A stretch of 64,000 nucleotides of DNA, taken from Ammopiptanthus mongolicus. Lineage: Eukaryota; Streptophyta; Magnoliopsida; Fabales; Fabaceae. Below, piece by piece: positions 48,453-59,006 of this stretch. The position numbers and the translations under genes are program-made. Within the stretch, counting starts at the first letter, position 1, and each line of letters starts with the position of its first letter. The stretch lies in contig CM077345.1 of NCBI GenBank assembly GCA_039655645.1, forward strand, positions 26,922,913 to 26,986,912, given 5' to 3'. The notes under the pieces were generated by a model that was not told the origin of the DNA, ran no database searches, and was given only the letters and a program-made list of their open reading frames with translations.

Positions 48453-49746
48453 GGAATTCTACATAAAAGAAAAATGCAAAGTATAAGTATCGTGATTTTA
48501 AAAACATATTTACTAGGTCTTTATTAAATAAGCTCCCACTATTTTACTCAAATCAATGACCCTCATCATTGACTCGTAAAATTCGATTGAAATATTTTCT
48601 AGTGAGACCAAGATCCATATTTCACCTCGTTCTGAGTCAATTGTGGCTGATCGCCAGAACTCAGCTATTTAAGTAGGAAAGTCCTTTCCAATTACATCCA
48701 ATGTAAATTCTTGGACTAGTTTGGTGATAAATCCTTATTCTAATACATCATATAGATTAATGCCCAACCTTATGCCTCTAAGCCATTTTAATCCTATTGA
48801 ATACGATTCGTTAAGTTCAACCTAATGGTTGGCAGTAGGTTATTTCACCTTTCATGTCTCACCAAGAATATATTAAGGTGTTTAGCTGTAGCATGACCCA
48901 CACTCAAATGATTTTGGCCTTGACGAGTGCCACACATCAGGAGGCAATTAATAACTTAATTTAATTGAAGGAATTTTTTTTAATTAAATGATCTCACCGG
49001 CTTTGTATCACATACAAATGTCTCTCATAGCCTACATGGCATACAAGCTTACATACATTTAAAACAAATTAAGCAAACAATGACATACATGCTATCATAC
49101 AATTTAAATTAAAATTTAAATCATACATCTTATACATTTCATGCATCACATACATAAACATACAAGACATATAAAATGTATTATGATTATGGCCTTCTAA
49201 TGTGCAGTAATTAAAGAAAATTATTACAATCTTTGATCCTTGAGAAAACTTCAAAAGTTCTTCCCACTAGCGTCATGATCTGGTGTTGCCTTCATATCAT
49301 CCCGAGCAATTTACAAAATTTAAATAAAATAAATAAAGTAAATGTCATGACACGCAGGCCATATTTAAAAGTAAATAAAATAAATCACAACACGCAGGCC
49401 GTATTTACCAAATAAAATTAACACCAAAATCTAGGGCCATAACCATACACCGCATATTTAAAAACAATTTATAAAGGTGCAAAAAGGACAAAATCAACAT
49501 TCTGTCCAGCAATACGGCCTTGCTTCGAAAGGCACGCTGATGCTGATTCAAGGTGCACGACCGTGCTTAACATATGCACGGCCGTGCTCAGCGCATCAAC
49601 TGGGTTTTCGCGTGCGAAATCCAGTGAACATAGAGCATAAACACATAGAGATAACATGTATTTTATAGAATCACATTCAAAAGTAAAAACAAACATGTTA
49701 TCAAGCAAGCCAAACAACCTAGGATACATGGCAAAATACAACCAAT
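48453..49746 (-). other. Leader of the minus-strand copia
   Basis: Non-coding between primer site and gag. It contains repeated CACGCAGGCC words (49351, 49390) and, at 49531-49590, a group of CACGACCGTGCT/CACGGCCGTGCT near-palindromes like those in the gypsy LTR at 43466. Confidence 0.6.
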
Positions 49747-49758
49747 GCTCTTATACCA
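49747..49758 (-). promoter_or_regulatory. Primer binding site of the minus-strand copia (one mismatch)
   Basis: Reads TGGTATAAGAGC on the minus strand; the standard tRNA-iMet site is TGGTATCAGAGC. It lies directly inside the 5' LTR start at 49760. Confidence 0.8.
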
Positions 49759-49980
49759 CTGTTGGGGAATCAAGAGGTATAATATGTTGTGGAGGTGATG
49801 TAGTTGCAACCGGAGGCGGTGTAGGTACAATAGGTGGTGGTCGCGGTGTAGGTGAAGGTGGTCGCGATGCGAGACACCAAAGGGTAGATGTAGATGGCAG
49901 ATGCTCAAAACCGTCTGCAACATCACGAGTATGCGAGTAACGTTGGTCCAATGACGAGTTAAACGAGGGTCAGTGTCGAC

Positions 49981-52378
49981 TGTAGCATCCCAATTTTCGG
50001 AAGCTGTAATTGGATAATTATATATTTCTTCATAATTATTATCATAGCTTGAAAATGTGTTTAGAGAGTATGTTAAGAGTAGGAATGAATTGAATCAGAG
50101 GAAGATGAAGAACAAAGAATCAAGAGCAGAACGCGCAAGAGTGGACAAGTATAACGCTTAAGCGTGATAACGCTCAAGCGTGGAGGTCATTGGACGCTCA
50201 AGCGTGGACCCTCTGACCAGTGACTGGCAGTTATGGGATGTAAAGTGACACATGTCGGTTACGCGTCGCGGATGGCACGTGATGGGCGGTGCCTAAGCAG
50301 TGAGGAAACGTCAACACTCAAGCGTTGAGGAATACAACGCTCAAGCGTTGCAACGCTAAAGCGTGGATAGTAGAAATTTTTTCTATATATACTTCATCAT
50401 TTTCACCGAGGGGAAAGTTTACAAAACTTACAGAGACAGAGAGAGTTCGAGGCTAAGAGTTCCAGAGATATTTCCAAGCTTTGAGGCAAGTTGTGATCCG
50501 TTAGTCGATCCAATTTCAAAACCGATCATGTTTTCGTGATCAGCGCAACTCCTACTCCAATTCTACCGGTTTACTTTGGTGATTCGTCAAGGGTAAGCCG
50601 AGGTTCTGTATCTACCTACATTGTACCTATACAATGTTCTCTTTTTGTTTAAGCTTCTTTTCACGTTTTTAACTTCGTATTAGGGTTAATGTTGTAGTCT
50701 ACGTGTTATTTCCGTGATTAGGGCAAAAATTGGGATCGTGAAGGTGCTCGTGGTGGAGAGACAGCCGCAGCTGCTAGAGGTGGTGGTGGAGCATGGCTGT
50801 GTGGTGGTGGTTGTGTCGATGGTGGTGTTGAGTTCGTGGTCGCGATTGTACAATCCTTCAGGTGGGGAGAAAGAATCACACATTCATCGGGAAGGCAAGA
50901 GTAGAATAGTATATATTGACATGTGTAGGGTAACCCTAAACCCTACTAGAGGTTGAGCCCTGACAAAGTATCTAAAAGCTCAATATAGGTATCTTTTGGC
51001 TATCATCGCTAAGAATATACACTAGGCTAGAAGACTATTGTTGGATGGATGATTGGTATGTTTGGGGTAATTGTGAATATGTGCTCTATGTGATTTATGT
51101 GTTTCCAAGTTTATAATGGTATGCTTGATCGTATGAATTTTATGTTCTTATATGCTTAAGGTGGTATGTTGGGATATTGAATATTATATTTTCATGCTTT
51201 ATGAGTGATGATGATGTTGATAGTAAATGAAAGTGTCACAATGCATGTGTGAGGAAACGTGGTGTATACGAGAGTATCGTGAATAAAGTGATATGAGGAT
51301 TGAGATGTTTATTGAGATAGTGGTGGCACACGTGATGGTTGACATGCATAGCATAATCATGTGCCAAGTGGCGAGTCGTGTGGTATAGGACACACGAGGT
51401 TAGTGTACCTGAGTGCGGGTACGGATTACGGAAGGGACGATCTTCGTGATCTTGGGAATGTAATCGTGCTCGGGACTTATCACAAGTGACGGATGGAGTT
51501 GCTCCTATCGTGTCGTGATGCCCGCTGGAGCCTAGTTATCCCGACTGGACCCTGAGTATTCCACGTTGCAGGTGGACATTCTTAGGCGACCAAGATACCC
51601 CTCCCGAGAGTTGGAGCGGGGATGTACTCTTATTGGTCACGGTGAGCGGAAACGTTACCTGGACAAACTAACTAAGGTTCTCTAAGACCGAGAACGAGTT
51701 TTGAGATATCGGCCCGACATACATGTAGATTTGAGATACATATAGCTTAGGCAAAGAGTCTGAGTGATATAATTGGGAGATGTTGGTGTACATGCTTATG
51801 TGATGTGTGTGATGTTAATATATGTTATTCTATGATTTCTTTCCCATATATGATGTTTGTTGTAGATCCTTATCTCCCTATTTTCTATATGTATGTTTTC
51901 TCTCTTAGTACGTGGAGAAGATGTTGCAGTTTAGGAACCGATTCCAGAGGAGGATGGCACTCCCTATGAACCCGATGTCGGCGGGAGAGCTGTAGACACC
52001 ACCAGTGAGAGACCTGGGATAGAAGGTAGTTCACAGCTACCATATCAGTATTATTGATATGAGTGTCCGGCCAGTGCGTCTCAGTAGGTATGAGAGTTTG
52101 AATGTTTATATTTTGATGTATTTTGGTGAGGTGGGCTGGGACGAGAGGTAGTATGTTTTATTAGTTATTTTCATATGACTTCTTATGTAGTTTTCATTTA
52201 GCAGATGTTGTATAGGCAGTATGCCATTAAGATGTGTACTCTGACAAAGGTATTTTATGGATGCATGTACTTAGACCTACCAGCGTGTTGTATGGATTTA
52301 CTATATGTTTTAAGTTTTAAGTTTTCTACATGTTTTAGGACTAGATAATTAGGTTACTTAATGAGGCGGGACGTCTTA
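49981..52378 (+). mobile_element. Ty3/gypsy solo LTR, 2.4 kb, inserted in the duplicated CACTA segment
   Basis: Starts TGTAGCATCCC and ends GGGACGTCTTA (a worn TGTTACA end), flanked by TCGAC at 49976-49980 and 52379-52383. The host sequence reads through when the LTR is removed. It is the most complete member of the family also seen at 20085-21800 and 22600-24430. It holds CAAGCGT near-palindromes at 50150-50370, then long non-coding sequence. Confidence 0.88.
50150..50370. repeat. ACGCTCAAGCGT near-palindrome cluster
   Basis: ACGCT-CA-AGCGT or close variants (arms of five bases) occur six to seven times: near 50153, 50170, 50198, 50313, 50338, 50350. The same words occur in the related LTRs at 21434-21600 and 22640-22870. 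Confidence 0.85.
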
Positions 52379-53470
52379 TCGACAGTCTTACCCTTACCAC
52401 CAGTTGGTGGTCTAGGTGGATGTATGTCACGTCCTCCTGCTGCCATTGTAAGGGAATCAAGAGGTATAACCTTTTATTTAAAATTATTTTTTTAATCCTC
52501 TTGAGCGAAAAAACCCCTTTTACATTAGGATCTCACATCTTACATGAATCACAAGGATTAACGTTTACCTCTTGAAGCGTACCTTTACTGCAAACACTGT
52601 GAACTCATCAGGTGGACCGGTTGATCACAATCAATCACGAACACTGCCACAAGGTCAGCAGCTTTATCACCATCGCCACAGTCATCACGAATGGAAGAGA
52701 TTCTTCTATCACCAGTATTGCAAGGAAGCAATACCTCTACTCAGTCCCCACGAGCAAACCACCGTTGGAGATTGCGTAGTGCTAGCTATCAGAATTGGGG
52801 AGAGACACGACTCACGGAGAGTGAAAGAGAGGCGCAGTTGTCTGGGGTGTACAACGGCCATTATGAGCGCTCTGTGTTGTGTCTCTCTTAAGTGACGTGC
52901 ACAGCTTACTTATAGTTGTCACCCATTTAACCTAACCCTATTAGGTTGCTGTACGCTACAGTCTCAATGTTTAAATATTAATTAAATTATTTTTAATTAA
53001 TCAATTAAACTGATCTCATTTAATTATTAATTAAATCATATTTAATTAATCAATTAAGTTAATTCTCCCAACATTTGCTCTATGCGTGTGACCCTATAGG
53101 TTTTCAATTAATTGACAATAATATTAATTATTATTAATTAGATTAATAATTAATATTATAAACAATGAGCGGCATCTAGCAATATATCATTGCTATCGAA
53201 TTAATTAGAATATTGGTGATACAATAAAAACCATATTGTTACAATATTTAATGTGAAGTCAACGTCCTTTTGTCTCAATGTTGTAATTGGACACAAGGCA
53301 TAAATATATCATCATTGTTAAGTCCAATTATTTATTTCTTGATCTAGTAATTGATATACGATCATGTGGGCCCAATATCTCATACTGTCCCACTTCAGCA
53401 TGGCCATGCATTTCTATGTCACATACCATCAAGAGGCCTATAGACATTACTCCTGTTATACAGGAGGGAC

Positions 53471-54011
53471 TAGGGATGGCAACGGGGCGGGGCGGGCACG
53501 GATAGTAGCTACCCGCTACCCGCCGCGCGAGAAGAAAATCCTCCCGTGCCCGCCCGCTACCCGCGCGGATATCTGTTACGGAGATATCCGCGGATTTTTG
53601 AAAAATTCGCGGATATCCATGGATATCCATGGATATTTACTAAAAAAATAAAAAAAAATAAAAAACATAGATTCCTATTGAAACACAGTAAAATTCTAAA
53701 ATTAATTACTACAACAAAAATCCAAATTCCAATCCAAGTTCAAAGTTACATTAAACAAGTTACAAAAATCCGTGAATGAGAGAGTGAGAGTGAAATTAGG
53801 GTTATATTATTAGGGGGAAAATATTTATTTTAGTATATGCGGGTATCCGCGGGTACGGATAGTACTAAATCCGTACCCGCCCCGTTAACTAACGGATAGT
53901 GAAAAAATCCGTTAAGCCTTACCCGCGGATATCCGCTAAACTATCCAAATCCGATCCGCGACGGATTTTACCCACGGATATCCGCGGGTACGGATTTTTT
54001 TGCCATCCCTA
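53471..54011. mobile_element. hAT-type MITE, 541 bp, GC-rich
   Basis: Terminal inverted repeats TAGGGATGGCAA (53471-53482) and its complement (54000-54011), flanked by an 8-bp duplication GGAGGGAC at 53463-53470 and 54012-54019. Eight-base duplications are the hAT signature. No transposase is encoded. Inside, GGATATCC/GCGGATATCCGCGG words are repeated in both halves, enabling hairpins. Confidence 0.93.
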
Positions 54012-54327
54012 GGAGGGACGAATCTTATCTACATCACTCATATTCCTCAACATGTTTCATTGCAGGCCCAATAACTATCTTTATTGTTATCCTGTTACAG
54101 ACAATGTTTAATAGTATCAAAGCCTACAACCAGGGGCGTAGCCAGGAATTTCTTACGAAGGTGGCCAAAACTAAATATGCATAACATAAATAACAATTTA
54201 TTTTTTTTACTAATATATAGAAGCAAATTATATAAAACAAATTTGATATATGATTGAATTAATAACTTAATATAATATAAATCACTTAAACAGGTCTTTA
54301 GTCAACTTAAGTACATACCTAAAATCT

Positions 54328-56772
54328 TCACTTCTTTAGTTGTGCGCGACGATGCTTCATGGAGTAAAAATCATCAATTATCATATCTGTGGTAAATTTT
54401 TTAGCAATCTCCTTTTCAATGTAAACAACCATATAATCAGTAAGAAAATCATCTTCCATCTTGTTTCGGAGCTTTGTTTTAATGATCTTCATAGCTGAAA
54501 AAGCCCGCTCAGTAGTTGTTGTTGACACGGGAAGAGTCAAAACAAGGCGAACCAATCTATCAATTAAAGGATATTCATCTGATTTGCTAGTCTCTACTAT
54601 TTTTTGACATAAGTCAGCAATAGTAGACAAATTCTGAAACCTTGGATCTTTATGCACATCACGCTTATAATGCAACAACTCATATGGCAACTGGTTCTTT
54701 TCTTGCTCAGAAAAATATGAAGAGTAAAATTTCTCAACAAGATTACAGATGTTATCAGCATTAAATAACTTGTAATTATCTTTAGGATCCAAAGATGTAC
54801 TCAATATAAGAAGCTCTGTTGCTTGCTCACTGAATCTCTTATTCAACTCTTTCAACTGGCAATCTATCACAGTAGTAAATATATCTATACGATAGTGATG
54901 CTCAACTGTGACAAGATCTTTTTTACGGCGAGAACGAATTATGTCAAAGAAAGAAACACTCATATCAGGAATTTGAATAGCTTGAATTTTGCAAAAAGAA
55001 CTAACTTTCTCAAAGAGAGTTGTCCAACTACAATCTCTTAACTCTTGAGTCAATGATTTCGTGCTAGCTACCAAACATATGGCTTTCAAAATATCTTGGG
55101 TTTTTTGTTGCAAAGCTTGACAAAGCTTGTCAGTGATTCCCACGATTTCTTTCATCACATGTAAAATGAAAACAAAATCAAATGACACCAATGATTTAAG
55201 AGCATAAGTAGCATCACTTCGTTGAGAATATGTAGATCCTTTAATAGCTAAATCTTCAAGAACTGAAGCAGTTGCACCAAACATGCGTAAAAGGCTACAT
55301 ATTGAAGTGAAATGAGAACTCCATCTAGTGTCTCCAGGTCTTTGTAATGTGCCAATTTGATTGGCTCCCCTTCCTGTTACAATCTCATTATTTGCAACTA
55401 ATTGAGAAATTTCAGTGGCATAAGCAGCTTGTAACTCATCATTGCATTTGCAAGAAGAACACACAACATGGACAATGCTAGTCAAGTTTTGGAAAAAAGC
55501 ATGAATATCAACTACTTCTTTAGCTGCAGCAACAAGAGCTAATTCTAACTGATGAGCAAAGCAATGTACATAATATGCATAAGGACATTCTTGAAGAATT
55601 AAAGCTTGTAAACCCTTCCACTCTCCACGCATATTACTAGCTCCATCATATCCCTGACCCCGGACATTTTGAATGTTGAGATTATGATGAGATAATGTTG
55701 AACAAATCTCTTGTTTAAGAGTGACTGCAGTAGTATCTCTTACATGTACTATATCCATAAAGCGCTCCTTAACAAATCCATACTTATCAACAAATCTAAG
55801 AACAATAGCCATTTGTTCTCTTCTAGATTCATCTCGAGCCTCATCAACAATCAAACAAAATTTTGCATCACCTATCTCTTTGCGAATTTCATTTTGTACA
55901 TTTCTAGCAAAGACATTTAAAATTTCTTTTTTAATAGTAGGTGATGTATATCTTGCATTCTGAGGGGCATTCTCTAAAACAACTTCATCCACTTCCTTAT
56001 TATAAGAAGCCAAAAGTTTTACCATTTCAACAAAATTTCCACGATTTTTAGATTCCAAACTTTCATCATGTCCTCTAAAAGCACAAGCTTGACATGTTAA
56101 CCATTTAACAACATCCACGGAGGCTTTAAGACGCAATCGGTTACCCATAATTTGTTGTGAAGTTTGTTTAAACATCACTTTGTCAATGTGACAAGATTGG
56201 TTCTTCAAATCATCAAAGCATTTAACAGCAACATTGTGAAGAAAACTAGGAGTTTTTCCCACATGAGATAAAAAGGCAACCTCTTTCCCATTATTCACTT
56301 TTTTCCAATTTCTAAATCCAATTGAAGTGAATGGACCTGAACGTTTAGAAAATAAATGGCACGGAAGACAAAAAGCCGCATCTACTTCTGGTGAATACTC
56401 TAACCAATGAAAACTTTTAAACCAATGAGCTTGAAATCGATGAGGATGATCTTCTGGACCAGAAAATGGATACATATCCATCAAAAATTGATATGGTACA
56501 AATTTTATATATGCCCTACGAATTTCATCTTATTGATTGATAGGATAATCCCAAATTTTTGGACGCTTTCTAGGATCACATATCAAAGTATCAATATTAA
56601 TTTTTCCTTCTTCAATCCTTATAGCTTTAGAACGAGGTGGCTCAATAGGCTGCTCAACAACATTTTCCGCATTATTCTCTAAATTTAAAGCTGATGCACT
56701 AGGCTGTATTTCATCAATTGATCTCTCTTTTCTTTTAAAAAATGAGTCAATAGTTTTGTTCTTAAACATCAC
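54328..56772 (-). pseudogene. hAT transposase with TTF-type zinc finger, 814 codons with one internal stop
   Basis: Starts MMFKNKTIDSFFKRK at 56772, the usual N-terminus of this transposase group. After residue 80 a TAA (56530-56532) stands in place of a CAA; the same frame continues 734 codons to the stop at 54328. The TTF-type zinc finger is at about 115-155 (WFKSFHWLEY, DAAFCLPCHLFSKRSG), followed by the DUF4371-type region. Catalytic residues are readable: D310 (CLIVDEARDES), D376 (GQGYDGASNM) and E755 (STTTTERAFSAMK); the CxxH-like YVHCFAHQLELAL lies near 400. The C-terminal hAT dimerisation domain follows. It cuts and pastes hAT elements. A shorter protein could start after the stop but would lack only the N-terminal tail. 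Confidence 0.92.
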
Positions 56773-57063
56773 TTTAAATCAACCAATCAACCTAAAAAAT
56801 AAAATTTGTAAGATCATTCTTTAAATTAAAAAGTTAATAACTGAAAACAAACTCAATAAAAACAATAAAAAAAGAACAATGGACATAAAAAAAACAAAAA
56901 TAATAGAAACATTGAAATAAAAATAATAATAAAGTAATCAATGTTGAATAATATAACCGCATAATTGTAGAAGCTTTTGTCTCACAAGTTACAAAGCAAT
57001 CAGATAGTGTTGAATAAAAATAAGAGTGAAGATCCAAATTGATCATCGATAAAAAATCTCGGT

Positions 57064-57250
57064 GACATTTTGGTCCCATAGAAATGGAAATACCAATTTG
57101 GTCCTTAAGAATGTAAAATACTGATCAAAATAGTCTCCGACAGGGATTAAATTGTCCCTAAAAATTACCCTAAAAAGAACCAATTTGACCCGCATTTTAT
57201 ATTTTTGAGGACTAAATTGGAATTTTCTATATCGCACTGACCAAAATGTC
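57064..57250. repeat. Small inverted repeat inside the hAT element
   Basis: GACATTTTGGTC at 57064-57075 is exactly inverted at 57239-57250, with a weaker inner pair (CCAATTTGGTCC near 57092 and GGACTAAATTGG near 57209). This may be a tiny MITE or intron-like remnant. Confidence 0.6.
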
Positions 57251-58050
57251 ATCATGATATTTTGTCAACTACTAATTTGTGCCTTTACTAATAAAGCAAT
57301 CAGTGTTAAAAAACAATAAAGTCTTACAAGGTTAGAAGCTTTTGTCTATTAATAGATGTTTTAGTCTTTTCCTCACATTAAGCCCAGGTCTCGTAGCACA
57401 GTAAGAGTGGCGAATATAACTTCTCCCACTGCCTCCTCGCCGTCCCGTCACACCGCCGTCTCTGCCCTCGCCGTCGTACCGTCGCACGACTCGGACCTGC
57501 ACGCTGCACCGCTGCACGTAATGGTAGGAGACAGTTTCAGGCTTGAAACAATTCAAGAAATTTGCAGTGGTGTTTGTTTCTTTTCTTGATTCTGATATGA
57601 AATTCAAATTCGTAGAGTAAATAGGTTTAGAATTGGGCTTGGGGAGTTGGGCTTAGGCATATAAATTTTTTGCTCATCAGCCTATTTGAATTTTTATAAT
57701 TAATTCTTTTTTATGCAATATACATAATAGGTATATCAATTATTTTATTTTTTAAAAACCTGGGGGAGGCCTAGGCAACTATAGGCCTCCCCTTCCCTCC
57801 GCCTCTGCCTACAACTACATATGTTAAGAATCATAGTGACATCAAGTCGAAGAACTACTTCACTATGGTCACCATGAGAATTGCTTATGATACTTACATA
57901 ACTATTATGCAGCGTTCTTATAACAGCTCACTCTAGTATAAATATTCCACTAATATTTATACATATGTGAAGACTTGATATCTTATATATATGACCCGTG
58001 AGATGTGGTCATCAGTACACTCACATAATAGCCTCAATGTATTATTATTG

Positions 58051-58579
58051 CCCCTGTGCTCCTAGAATCATTGAGGTTAATTGGCATCCTCCTAGCAGAT
58101 ATATGGTAAAATGCAATACAGATGGTGCTGCTACAGGTAGTCCTGGTATGGCTTCTTGTGGTGGAATTTTCAGAGATCACACAGCTGCTACCCTAGGGTG
58201 CTTCTCTGCTAATCTGGGAATCTTGAATGCTTTTCAGGCTGAGCTATTTGGTGCAATGTTTGCAATTGAAATTGCTTCTGACAGAGGTTGGAATTTTTTT
58301 TGGTTAGAATGTGATTCTCAATTAGTCATCAGTGCTCTGAAGAATTATGAAATTGTCCCCTGGAAGATGCAGAATAGATGGAGGAACTGTATTGAGCTAA
58401 CCAAGAAGATGATGTTTGTTTCTATCCACATTTATAGGGAAGGGAATTCTTGTGCAGATAGATTAGCCTCTCATGGTTTAGAAATTCATAAATTCTTTTG
58501 GTGGGACACAATCCCAAGATTTATTGTAAATGATTTCCTTAGAGATAGGAATGGTTTACCTAGTTATAGGTTTACATAA
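58051..58579 (+). pseudogene. LINE RNase H domain (C-terminal part of ORF2)
   Basis: Open to the stop at 58577. Begins in the linker (PRIIEVNWHPPSRY) and holds the complete RNase H fold with its four acidic residues: KCNTDGAATGSPG (D), FQAELFGAMFAIE (E), LECDSQLVISAL (D) and GNSCADRLASHG (D). Plant L1-type LINEs carry this domain after the RT; it removes RNA from the RNA-DNA hybrid. Only this tail of ORF2 was inserted, so there is no start codon of its own, although the domain appears undamaged. Confidence 0.9.
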
Positions 58580-58760
58580 TTCTTCCAAGGGTTAGGTTTT
58601 TTGCCCCCCCTTGTTCCTTATTTTTTTGTATTCTTTTCATCTTTTTTAATAAATTCTAGGGGTGCTGCATATGATTGATGGTGTTTGGGGTGCCAACCTA
58701 GTTGGGATGCCTTTCATCATAGTGATGCTTTAGCATGCCTATTTTGCCAAAAATAAAAAA
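58051..58760 (+). mobile_element. 5'-truncated L1-type LINE insertion carrying its RNase H end
   Basis: Interrupts the copia LTR, which resumes at TAATACTTGAC. It contains an ORF end, a short 3' UTR and an A-rich tail (AAAAATAAAAAATAA). Truncation at the 5' end and a 3' A-tail are typical of target-primed LINE insertion. Flanking duplication is unclear because the site lies in ATTATT sequence. Confidence 0.85.
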
Positions 58761-59006
58761 TAATACTTGACAATGGATAATTTAAGAATATTGTTCTATT
58801 ATTTAATGGTATCTCACGATCAAATCATATTTGACACTCCATTAAATGAACTACCTCTTTTAAGGACTATATTATGCTATAAATATGATCATCAAATATA
58901 ACACAATAAATGAATGCCTCATGTATATAAATAATATATAAAATAAAGTCATGATACAATATTATAAATCCAATAAATATATTGGCCACTAAGACTTACA
59001 CCAACA

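Larger units (their letters stand above)
49786..52446 (-). pseudogene. Second copy of the TnpA-like gene start, inserted in the copia LTR
   Basis: 49786-49980 plus 52384-52446 together match 39855-40126, the N-terminal end of the CACTA TnpA-like gene, in the same orientation and up to its start codon at 52446. The gypsy solo LTR 49981-52378 splits it. The copy is followed by a new start of the copia LTR (TGTAAGGGAATCAAG at 52447), so the copied segment includes the gene/LTR junction. It has internal differences and small deletions relative to the first copy. Confidence 0.85.
54131..57807 (-). mobile_element. Nearly intact autonomous-type hAT transposon, 3.68 kb
   Basis: Flanked by the 8-bp duplication CCTACAAC (54123-54130 and 57808-57815); the uninterrupted LTR has one copy (41203-41210). 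Ends are CAGGGGCGTAGCCAGG and, inverted, CAGAGGCGGAGGGAAGG, short imperfect inverted repeats. It encodes one hAT transposase on the minus strand with a single internal stop. The sequence upstream of the gene (56773-57807) is non-coding, partly GC-rich (57400-57520). Confidence 0.93.
40127..59006 (-). mobile_element. Ty1/copia element inside the CACTA, itself carrying five insertions or rearrangements
   Basis: LTRs open TGTTGGTGTAAGC and close GATTCCCCAACA in element orientation. The left copy (40127-41699) is clean; the right one starts at 49760, is broken after about 26 bases by duplicated CACTA sequence, starts again at 52447 and ends at 59006. Flanks are GCCAT (40122-40126) and ACCAT (59007-59011), a target duplication with one mismatch. 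Internal sequence 41700-49759 encodes gag, protease, integrase, RT and RNase H on the minus strand, all degenerate. Purine tract GTTCTAGTGGGGGAT at 41700-41714 (minus). Confidence 0.88.
52447..59006 (-). repeat. 5' LTR of the minus-strand copia, interrupted by three insertions
   Basis: Aligns with 40127-41699 once 53471-54011, 54131-57807 and about 58051-58760 are removed. Host sequence rejoins exactly across the first two with 8-bp target duplications. A local duplication of the ATTAATTAAATTA block (52970-53050) is a further difference. Confidence 0.88.

Noticed and set aside
57332..57607. 91-codon minus-strand ORF in the hAT 5' region
   Set aside because: Short, no domain, outside the transposase frame; probably leader or promoter sequence of the hAT element.
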